Assembly: GCF_003315635.1 (NCBI RefSeq)
Contig: NZ_PDCG01000003.1
Span: 62,001-126,000 of the forward strand
DNA: 64,000 nucleotides
Direction: 5' to 3'
Source: Bifidobacterium aemilianum
GTDB taxonomy: Bacteria; Actinomycetota; Actinomycetes; Actinomycetales; Bifidobacteriaceae
The notes below the pieces were generated by a model. That model made no database searches. It saw nothing but the letters and a program-made list of their open reading frames with translations, and was not told the origin of the DNA. The first letter of the stretch is position 1, and each line of letters opens with the position of its first letter. The position numbers and the translations under genes were made by a program. Shown here piece after piece: positions 57,204-64,000 of this stretch.

Positions 57204-58487
57204 ATGAACTCACATGTACGAGCACTGGCCGCGGAAGTGGTGAGTATTGCGGCGTTGGTGTCATTCAGCGCCTGCGGTCGCACCGATGACAGCGTGGGTA
57301 AGGATGACAGTGCGGTCACCAGCATTGAGGTTCCAAGGGTACGGGTCAACTGACCGTATGGGCCATGGGCAATGAGGGTGAGAAGATGGGCAACTTCGTC
57401 ACGAAGTTCGAGCGGGAGAACCTCGTTGTGAAGATCTCCGTCACCTCGATTCCTTGGTCCGGATACAAGGATAAGTTCCAGACCGCCATTGCGGCCGGCA
57501 CCGGCCCCGACGCTGCCATGATGGGTAACACAGACATGGCCATCTACCCTAAGGCCCTGTCCTACGGGCCCAAGAGCTCGAGATGAGCGGTCTCAACGAT
57601 GGCCTCAAGGCCAGTGGCAAGGGCTCGAACTCCCAGGTTGGTGTGCCCATGTACGTCGACACCCGCATCCTCTACTACCGGACCGACATCGCCCAGCAGG
57701 CGGGTTGGGATCACGCCCCCAAGGATTGGGACGAACTCAAGAAGATGGCCCAGGACATGAAGAAGGTGGACGGCGTGAAGTATGGATTCTTCATGTTCCC
57801 CTCCGGCAACGACAGCTTCCAGGCCATGTCGCCTTTCGCCTTCTCCAACGGCGCCCACTTTGTGAGCAAGGACAACAAGTCCTAACACCTTCAACACCAC
57901 TGAGCTCAAGGAAGCCCTCAAGTACATCACCAGCCTCTTCAAGGAGGGCCTGGCCGACCCGGATGCCGATGTGACCCCCGGGCTCAAACACGCAGCAATT
58001 CGTCTCTGGCGCCACCCCCGTGATGATTGAGGGCCCGACCGCCGTCGGTCAGGTCGAGGAACTTGGCGGCGCTGGTTTCGCCGATAAGTACACGACCGCC
58101 GTGGTGCCGGCCCAGAAGAACTCCACATCCTTCGTGGGTGGGTGTAACTGGTCCGTTTTCAAGACCTCCAAGAACAAGCAGTCTGCCTGGAAGTTCAGCA
58201 AGTGGTTCGCACAGCCCGAGACCCGGGTTGATTGGTATGGGGTCACCTCCGACCTTCCCGCATCCAACAAGGCTTGGAAGGATGAGAAACTGGCCTCCAA
58301 CACCAAGCTTCAGGCCATCGGCGACCAGCTGAAGAGTGTGCGGTCCATGCCCGTGGCCTTCACCTGGGGGCAGATGAGCAAGGCCGCCGATACGGCCTAC
58401 GAGAAGATGAACAAGGGCACTGTTTCCGTTGAGGACGGGCTCATAGAGATCCAGCAGCAGGCCGATTCCATTGGAACCGGAATGTAA
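57204..58487 (+). pseudogene. Broken ABC sugar-binding lipoprotein gene
   Basis: AAGGAGG precedes an ATG and a lipoprotein signal peptide with a lipobox-like SFSAC. The reading then shifts at about 57340 (resumes TVWAMGNEGEKMGNF), 57575 (LKASGKGSNSQVGVPMYVDTR), 57885 (FNTTELKEALKYITSL) and 57985 (to TPVMIEGPTAVGQVEEL). The pieces together match an extracellular solute-binding protein family 1 member for sugars, ending NKGTVSVEDGLIEIQQQADS. The frameshifts mean no functional product as read. Confidence 0.88.
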
Positions 58488-58496
58488 GGGTAGTGA

Positions 58497-59412
58497 TGAG
58501 TTTGTCGCCTAGAACCACAAGGGGGGCGAGGCCCTTCCTCGTCGGTGGGCAGGGGCATGAGCCCTGCCCACCGCAGAAGGACTTTGGTAGCCTGGGGATT
58601 CGCCCTTCCTTTTGTCATTGTCTTTTCAGCCTTCATGCCGATCCCGTTGATGACCTCCCTGCGCATGTCCTTCACGGACATCACCGCCAGGGATATTCAG
58701 CCCCCCCCCAACGTGAACTTCACCGGTCTTGACAACGGCATCAAGCTCTTCCAAGACCCCCACTACCTCCACTCCCTGGGGACCAACAGCAATCTTCGTC
58801 GTCGTGGGTCTGCCGCTCACCATGATGGTCGCCCTGGCCTTCAACAAGGTCTGCGCCATGTCAACGCCTTCTTCAGGGCCCTCTTCTACGCCCCTGTAGT
58901 AGCCAGTACCGTGGCCGTCTCGGTGGTCTGGCGATACATTCTGCTGAGGGATGGATTGCTCAACACCCTGCTCGCCCTGATCGGTGTGCAAGGGTCCGAT
59001 TGGCTCCATGACGCCAAGACCGCCCTGCCGGCTCTGGTGGTAATGACCCTGTGGCGCAACATGGGAACCTTGATGATCATCTTCCTGGCCGGCCTCCGTC
59101 GTACCCGAGGAGGTGCTCGATGCCGCCGAGATGGATGGCGCCTCGGAATGGCCCAAGTTTCGCAACATCACCCTGCCTTTGCTCAGGCCCACCCTGCTGC
59201 TGGGCGCTGTGCTCCACCCGCAGTTCTTCGAGGAGTCCTTCGTGATGACCCAGGACGGCCCCCTGGATTCGACCCTGTCGGCCTCCTACTACATCTACGA
59301 GAAATTCGGTTTCGGCCAGTATGGCGTATCTTCGGCGGCCGGCTACGTCCTGTTCATCATCATCGCCCTGGTCAGCCTGCTTCAGTTCAAGACGCTGAAC
59401 TCCAAGGACTAG
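58497..59412 (+). pseudogene. Broken ABC sugar permease gene (MalF type)
   Basis: Pieces in different frames give LVAWGFALPFVIVFSAFMPI, TAIFVVVGLPLTMMVALAFNK, FFRALFYAPVVASTVAVSVV and, after about 59095, VPEEVLDAAEMDGASEWPKF, which is the EAA-loop region contacting the ATPase. At least four frameshifts (near 58545, 58790, 58850 and 59095) interrupt it. It follows the binding-protein pseudogene and precedes the second permease. Confidence 0.87.
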
Positions 59413-59421
59413 GAGAGCATC

Positions 59422-60215
59422 ATGTCTACTGCGACTATCAGTCCATCCCCCATCGGTTCCAGACAACAAGCCAGCTTGTGGAAGCGTTTCCGCAAGGCCC
59501 ATGGCATCACCTATGTGGTCCTCAGCCTCATTGGCGTTGCGTGGGTCTTCCCCTTCTTCTGGATGATTCTTGGCTCCATGACGCCACAGCGCGAGATCAT
59601 GGCCGTGCCGCCCACGCTCCTGCCCAAGAATCCGACCATGAGCAACTTCGGCCAGTGGTTCACCCAGTTGCACTTCGGGACCTACTTCACCAACAGCCTG
59701 GTGGTGGCCATTCTGACCATGCTCGGCAACCCGGTGTTCTGCTCGATGGTTGGGTACGCCTTGGCCAAGATGGACTTCGCAGGCAAGAACGTGCTCTTCC
59801 TGCTGGCTAGGGTCACCTTGATGGTGCCCAGCGTCGCCACCTTCATTCCCCTGTTCGGCATCATCGCGAACCTGCACATGCTGAACACCTACTTTGCCCT
59901 GGTCCTGCCTTTCCTGACGCAGCCGGTCGGTGTCTTCCTGGTGAGGCGGTTCATGCAGGGCATTGCAGACGCCCTGTTGGAGGCCCGGGCGACTCGATGG
60001 CGCCGGCGAGCTCAGGGTCTTCTTCCAGATCGTCCTGCCCCAGTGCAAGCCGCCTCTGGCGACACTGGCCGAGCTGACCTTTCTCTCCTCCTGGAACAAC
60101 TTCCTGTGGCCGCTGGTCTCTGCGCAGTCGAACAGCATGTGCACCCTGCCGGTGGCCCTGTCTTTGTATTCCACGGTGCAGAACGCGACCAACTACAGCG
60201 TGCTCCTGGCCGGTG
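59422..60215 (+). pseudogene. Broken ABC sugar permease gene (MalG type), 3' truncated
   Basis: AGGAG precedes the ATG. The frame is open for about 185 codons (HGITYVVLSLIGVAWVFPFF; SLVVAILTMLGNPVFCSMV) until a frameshift near 59985 in the EAA loop. It resumes LDGAGELRVFFQIVLPQCKP and continues to NYSVLLAG, where the normal final helix is missing. Sequence then passes abruptly into a sucrose phosphorylase fragment. Confidence 0.88.
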
Positions 60216-60222
60216 CGGACCC

Positions 60223-60480
60223 GGTCGTGACATCAACCGGCACTACTGCTGGGTCGAGGAGATTGACCGGAACCTTGAACGGCCGGTGGTCCAGGCCCTC
60301 AATGCCTTGTGTCGCATGAGGAACAGCCTGAATGCATTCGACGGCGACTTCTCTTGGAGGGTGGACGGCGAGGCCATCGTCCTGTCGTGGGATGGTGTGA
60401 GCTCCTGCGCGACCCTGGAATTCCACCCGTCCAAGGGGCTGAGGCTGCTGGTGCCGGGACTGGCCACAGCCCCTCCCTAG
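60223..60480 (+). pseudogene. C-terminal remnant of sucrose phosphorylase
   Basis: GRDINRHYCWVEEIDRNLER, then VVQALNALCRMRNSLNAFDG and FSWRVDGEAIVLSWDGVSS resemble the last ~90 residues of GH13_18 sucrose phosphorylase, whose conserved GRDINRHY and FRNxLxAFDG blocks are seen. The N-terminal ~400 residues, including the catalytic domain, are absent. It is fused by a deletion directly to the MalG-like remnant. Confidence 0.8.
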
Positions 60481-60688
60481 TGAGGCTGGTTGGTCCGATG
60501 CCCAGGGCCAACACAGGGTCGATGATCTGCTGACTGGATTCCGCGGGGCTGGCGATGGGCTGGCATGATTGCAGCCATCCGGTGTCCACATAGTGGATGC
60601 TGGGATGCCGGCGGCCGGCACGGGGGACTACGGTTCACACCATAACCGAGGTCCATAAGGCTTTGAAGATCGAAAGGAGGTCCGCGCG

Positions 60689-60757
60689 ATGACCACACGA
60701 TATGATTCCGCTCTAGTTTTCGTCCGAATTATTATTCCGTCGTCGTTGGCGGACTGA
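60689..60757 (+). CDS. Attenuator leader peptide, branched-chain-rich
   Basis: A 22-codon open frame starts at ATG 60689, 8 bases after AAAGGAGG, an excellent ribosome-binding site. Its middle reads LVFVRIII with three successive ATT codons plus CTA, GTT and TTG, all rare in these GC-rich genes. Stalling at Ile, Val or Leu codons would alter folding of the downstream hairpins. Similar leaders control ilvB-type operons in other bacteria. Confidence 0.75.
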   Translation: MTTRYDSALVFVRIIIPSSLAD

Positions 60758-60788
60758 TTCGGTAGCAACCTAGGTCCTGTCAACGAAG

Positions 60789-60849
60789 GCAGGGCTCTGG
60801 GAACGGACATAATCTGAACGTTGAGACCCTGCTGATGGCGGGGTCTTCT
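60789..60849 (+). terminator. Attenuator: antiterminator arm and terminator hairpin
   Basis: AGACCCTGC (60824-60832) pairs with GCGGGGTCT (60838-60846) around TGATG, giving a 9-base stem followed by TCTTCTTC, an intrinsic terminator. Upstream, GCAGGGCTCT (60789-60798) can instead pair with AGACCCTGC, leaving one bulged C, so the two structures are mutually exclusive. The leader stop is 66 bases before the terminator. Confidence 0.75.
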
Positions 60850-60923
60850 TCATATCTCACTCCCACAAGGATTGGTGAAGAGCAGGCAGCCGCCACCGCC
60901 ACATCCGCATCGAGAGGGAACGC

Positions 60924-62318
60924 ATGAGTGCACAAGGAAATCCGGCCGCCGAGGGCCAGCAAAGTCAGGGGGCCGGGGCGAGTGCTTCGGCCGGATCGGC
61001 CTCCGGTAAGGCCGCGGCCATGGTCAGGGATTCGGTCAAGACCGTCATCGCCGCCTCCATGGTCGGTACCGCCATCGAATTCTATGATTTCTACGCCTAC
61101 GGCACCGCCGCGGCCAACTATTTTCCCAAGGTCTTCTTCGGGCATAGCGGCACCGGGGCCCTGATTGGCTCCCTGCTGACCTTCGCCATCGCCTTCATCG
61201 CCCGGCCGCTGGGCTCCCTGGTCTTTGGCCATTTCGGAGACCGGATGGGCCGGAAGAACACCCTGGTGGTCTCCCTGCTCACCATGGGCATCGCCACCTT
61301 CCTGATTGGCTGCCTGCCCAGCTACCAGACCTGGGGCTGGCTGGCGGTGGCCCTTCTGGTCATCTGCCGCTTCGTCCAAGGCCTGGGGCTGGGAGGCGAG
61401 TGGTCGGGTGCGGCTCTGGTCGCCACCGAGAACGCCCCCGAAGACAAGAGGGCCCTCTATGGGTCATTCCCTGAACTGGGTGCTCCCATCGGCTTCTTCC
61501 TGTCCAACGGCACCTACTTCCTTCTGGAGACCTTCAACGATGCCGATGCCATGCTGGCCTGGGGCTGGCGGGTGCCCTTCCTCCTGTCGGCGGTCCTGGT
61601 GGTTGTCGGGCTGGTCGTCAGGGTCCATATGGAGGAGACCCCGGTCTTCCGCCTGGCCCAGGAACAGAACAAGGTGGTCAAGTCCCCGCTCAAGGAGGTC
61701 TTCAAGACCAGCTGGCGCCAGGTTTTGCAGGCCACCTTCCTGGTAGCGGTCACCTACACCCTCTTCTACACCCTGGCCACCTGGTCCCTGGCCTGGGGCA
61801 CCAAACCTGTTGAGCAGGGTGGCGGCGGCCTGGGCTTCACCAACCGTGAGTACCTGCTCATGCTCATGGTCGGGGTCTGTGTCTTCGCCGCCTTCATCGT
61901 CCTGTCCTGCCTCTTTGCTGACCGGATCGGCCGCAAGCGGATCCTGGTGTTCTCCTCCTGCGCCCTGGTCCTCTTCGCCCTGGGCTTCCCCTATCTGCTG
62001 ATGGGGACCGGCGAGCGTGACTTTCTGGCCGTCATCGTCTTCCTATGCTTGGGCTTCGCCCTCATGGGCATCGCCTTCGGGCCCATCGGCGCCTTCCTGC
62101 CGGAACTGTTCAAGGCCAACGTCCGGTATTCGGGTTCCGGCATCGGCTACAACCTGGCGGCCATCGTCGGCGCGGCCTTCGTGCCCACGATCGCCACCTG
62201 GCTTTCCCACAAGTGGGGTGTCGAATCGGTGGGGCTCTACTTGGCGGCCATGTCCATCTGCTGCCTGGTGGCGGTCCTCACCTGCAAGGAGACCAAGGAT
62301 ACCGACTTCTCCGAGTAG
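60924..62318 (+). CDS. MHS-family MFS transporter
   Basis: A 464-residue, twelve-helix major facilitator of the metabolite:H+ symporter (MHS) family. The MHS signature between helices 2 and 3 is RPLGSLVFGHFGDRMGRKNTLV, and the helix-4/5 motif RFVQGLGLGGEWSGAALVATENAP is intact; the cytoplasmic N-terminus is Gly/Ser/Ala-rich. MHS members carry organic acids, amino acids or osmolytes; the substrate cannot be read from sequence. GAGAGGG precedes the ATG. An attenuator with an Ile/Val/Leu-rich leader lies upstream and ilvC lies downstream, which suggests a branched-chain amino or keto acid. Confidence 0.9.
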   Translation: MSAQGNPAAEGQQSQGAGASASAGSASGKAAAMVRDSVKTVIAASMVGTAIEFYDFYAYGTAAANYFPKVFFGHSGTGALIGSLLTFAIAFIARPLGSLVFGHFGDRMGRKNTLVVSLLTMGIATFLIGCLPSYQTWGWLAVALLVICRFVQGLGLGGEWSGAALVATENAPEDKRALYGSFPELGAPIGFFLSNGTYFLLETFNDADAMLAWGWRVPFLLSAVLVVVGLVVRVHMEETPVFRLAQEQNKVVKSPLKEVFKTSWRQVLQATFLVAVTYTLFYTLATWSLAWGTKPVEQGGGGLGFTNREYLLMLMVGVCVFAAFIVLSCLFADRIGRKRILVFSSCALVLFALGFPYLLMGTGERDFLAVIVFLCLGFALMGIAFGPIGAFLPELFKANVRYSGSGIGYNLAAIVGAAFVPTIATWLSHKWGVESVGLYLAAMSICCLVAVLTCKETKDTDFSE

Positions 62319-62633
62319 AATGTGCAGGGGGAGGACCACAAGCCATCTGGCTGGGTATGCATGGTCAGCAATGATCAGCGCCGGCAATCAACTATTCAGT
62401 CAATTCAGACAAGTACACAAGTTTTGAGAGGACTTTTCTCAATAGCTGTTCAACTGGTGAAACGAGGCCGGGATTTGCGCCGGCCGGGACGCTAGGCTGA
62501 AGGGCAATTAGGACAAAATCCTCTTGCAAGGGCCCTCGGGCCACCACCGACGACATGAAAGCACGCACAAGCCGAGCCCCTGTGTTGTTGGTCTCAAACA
62601 ATGAATATGGAAATGCAAGGAGTGCATCGTATT
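62319..62633. other. Intergenic region before ilvC
   Basis: These 315 bases contain a GGCCGG/CCGGCC hairpin (62466-62485, eight-base loop), a TAGGCT -10-like hexamer (62493-62498) and AAGGAG before ilvC. The implied leader of about 130 bases is longer than needed for a plain ribosome-binding site. Confidence 0.55.
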
Positions 62634-63686
62634 ATGGCAGCACAAATCTGGTATGAAGACGACGGAGATCTCGCAACCCTTCAGGGCAAGAAGGTGGCCA
62701 TCATCGGCTACGGCTCCCAGGGCCATGCCCACGCGCTGAACCTGCGCGATTCCGGTGTCGACGTGGTCGTCGGTCTGCGTCCGGGCTCCAAGTCGGTCGA
62801 GTTCGCCAAGGAGCAGGGCCTGGAGGTCAAGTCCGTGGCCGATGCTGCCAAGGAGGCCGATGTCATCATGATTCTGGCTCCTGACCAGTACCAGGCCCAG
62901 ATCTTCAAGAACGACATCGAGCCCAACATGAAGGAGGGGGCCGCCCTGGCCTTCGCCCACGGCTTCAACATCCACTACGGCTACATCAAGCCCTCCGCCG
63001 ACCACCCCGTCTTCATGGTCGCCCCCAAGGGCCCCGGCCACATCGTCCGCCGTGAGTATGCCGCCGGCCGTGGCGTCCCCGTGGTCGTCGCCGTCGAGCA
63101 GGACCCCCGTGGTGACGGCTGGGCCATCGCCCTGGCCTACGCCAAGGCCCTGGGTGGCCTGCGCGCAGGCGCCATCAAGACCACCTTCAAGGAAGAGACC
63201 GAGACCGATCTCTTCGGTGAGCAGGATGTGCTCATGGGTGGCGTCAACCATCTGGTCGAGACCGGCTTCGAGGTGCTGGTCGAGGCTGGCTACCAGCCGG
63301 AGATCGCCTACTTCGAGGTCTGCCACGAGCTCAAGCTCCTGGTCGATCTGATGAACGAGGGTGGCCTCAACAAGGCCCGTTGGTCCTGCTCCGACACGGC
63401 CCAGTACGGAGACTTCATCTCCAAGGTCGTCGACGACTCCACCAAGGACCGCATGCGCTACCAGCTCGGCCGCATTCAGGACGGCTCCTTCGCCAAGGAG
63501 TTCATGGATGACCAGGCTGCCGGAGCCCCCAAGTTCAAGGAGCTCCAAGAGGAGTACAGCCACGTCCAGATCGAGGAGGTCGGCCCCAAGCTCCGCGCCA
63601 TGTTCTCCTGGAACAAGGGCCAGGCCGCCGATGCCGACGAGAACCAGTCCTTCACCGGCAAGATCGCCCGCGCCCAGGTTCAGTAA
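62634..63686 (+). CDS. ilvC: Ketol-acid reductoisomerase
   Basis: A 350-residue class I enzyme that converts acetolactate or acetohydroxybutyrate to dihydroxy acids for valine, leucine and isoleucine. The NADPH-binding start is [21 protein letters not shown], and the Mg-binding C-terminal domain carries [13 protein letters not shown] and [14 protein letters not shown]. The start [10 protein letters not shown] fits family alignment; AAGGAG is 11 bases upstream. A strong hairpin terminator follows. Confidence 0.96.
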   Translation: MAAQIWYEDDGDLATLQGKKVAIIGYGSQGHAHALNLRDSGVDVVVGLRPGSKSVEFAKEQGLEVKSVADAAKEADVIMILAPDQYQAQIFKNDIEPNMKEGAALAFAHGFNIHYGYIKPSADHPVFMVAPKGPGHIVRREYAAGRGVPVVVAVEQDPRGDGWAIALAYAKALGGLRAGAIKTTFKEETETDLFGEQDVLMGGVNHLVETGFEVLVEAGYQPEIAYFEVCHELKLLVDLMNEGGLNKARWSCSDTAQYGDFISKVVDDSTKDRMRYQLGRIQDGSFAKEFMDDQAAGAPKFKELQEEYSHVQIEEVGPKLRAMFSWNKGQAADADENQSFTGKIARAQVQ

Positions 63687-64000
63687 GCCCAGCGCCTAAG
63701 GTCTGCACCACACCCAAGGGCCGCCGTCGCCGCTCACTCCCAACCGGAGTCAGCGTGACGGCGGCCCTTGGCGTATAAGGTGTAAACAGACCGCCTGCAT
63801 GCGTGCGATCCCGCCTCCTGGGACCGGCAACCCACCCCCTCAAGTGAACCTCCCCCACTGACGGTCGAAGCGATTTTGTTATTGAATTGTTACCGTCAGA
63901 GACTTCCCCAGCGGCTCTGGAATGCGAAGATAAGAGCAGTATGGCTCCGCACATAGTAGTTGGAGCCATGCGCTAGGTCCTGCCCATGGGCCGCAAACGT
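63687..64000. other. Intergenic region after ilvC to window end
   Basis: These 314 bases start with the ilvC terminator hairpin. Further right an inverted repeat CTGACGGT/ACCGTCAG flanks an AT-rich patch at about 63859-63899, and a GGCTCC/GGAGCC hairpin lies near 63944-63968. No gene start is recognisable before the edge. Confidence 0.5.
63714..63771 (+). terminator. Strong hairpin terminator after ilvC
   Basis: A perfect 15-base inverted repeat (CCAAGGGCCGCCGTC / GACGGCGGCCCTTGG) encloses a smaller ACTCC/GGAGT hairpin. It lies 27 bases past the ilvC stop. The T-run is poor (CGTATAAGG), so it may also act as an mRNA 3' end barrier. Confidence 0.85.

Larger units (their letters stand above)
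60481..60923. other. Leader region of the MHS transporter
   Basis: These 443 bases contain a 22-codon leader peptide gene, an antiterminator arm and a terminator hairpin (listed separately), between the sucrose-phosphorylase remnant and the transporter. Upstream of 60660 nothing further is recognised. Confidence 0.75.

Noticed and set aside
62555..62656. Possible second leader peptide (VLLV) before ilvC
   Set aside because: No ribosome-binding site, it overlaps the ilvC start and no competing hairpins are evident.

Overview
The window is GC-rich actinobacterial chromosome, most probably Bifidobacterium or a close relative. The evidence is the near-origin block fhaA-fhaB-pstP-rodA-pbpA-pknA-pknB facing DUF881 and a class E sortase beside crgA, a PASTA-type PknB, a DUF3073 protein, phosphoenolpyruvate carboxylase, and a remnant that closely resembles the C-terminus of bifidobacterial sucrose phosphorylase. 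Species-level placement is not possible from the sequence alone; an insect-gut bifidobacterium would fit. An exact parS site at 2.5 kb, a near-parS at 27.3 kb and a dense DnaA-box cluster at 13.7 kb indicate that the window lies close to the chromosomal origin.

Layout. 1-6.9 kb: ppc (cut by the window edge), a ThrE-type exporter, trpS, a DUF3073 protein with a histone-H1-like tail and an SCP-like protein. 7.0-9.3 kb: a broken leucine-rich-repeat/InlB-repeat surface protein gene with a C12 tract near its 5' end. 9.7-13.5 kb: glycogen phosphorylase, a small membrane protein and a rhomboid protease. 13.5-14.0 kb: non-coding DnaA-box cluster. 14.0-25.7 kb: crgA, DUF881 and srtE, then the cell-envelope and Ser/Thr-kinase operon read leftward with four-base or one-base overlaps. 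26-33.7 kb: S9 peptidase, lipase-like hydrolase, class I methyltransferase, thiamine-binding protein, tRNA-Leu(CAG), nitroreductase and tgt. 34-42.2 kb: HtrA/DegP protease, an atypical P1B-ATPase, FprA-type ferredoxin-NADP reductase, HtpX, a small conserved protein and tRNA-Gly(CCC). 42.4-46.2 kb: SDR, CMD-family protein and two divergent LysR regulators. 46.3-57 kb: class II aldolase, a 1739-residue adhesin ending in LAETG, a membrane-anchored coiled-coil protein, purA and a crcB pair. 57.2-60.5 kb: a decayed sugar ABC transporter operon (binding protein and two permeases, all frameshifted) joined to the tail of a sucrose phosphorylase gene. 60.5-63.7 kb: a leader-peptide attenuator, an MHS-family transporter and ilvC.

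How it fits together. The 14-26 kb block couples growth and division signalling (PknA/PknB/PstP/FhaA/FhaB) to elongation and septation machinery (RodA, PBP, CrgA). SrtE prefers LAxTG signals, and the large adhesin ends in LAETG, so enzyme and a probable substrate lie in the same window. Seven genes carry a TAnnnT hexamer 6-7 bases before ATG with no Shine-Dalgarno sequence, the signature of leaderless transcription. The most interesting regulatory element is the attenuator at 60.69-60.85 kb: a 22-codon leader with a run of ATT Ile codons and mutually exclusive antiterminator and terminator hairpins. It precedes a transporter rather than a biosynthetic gene, directly upstream of ilvC.
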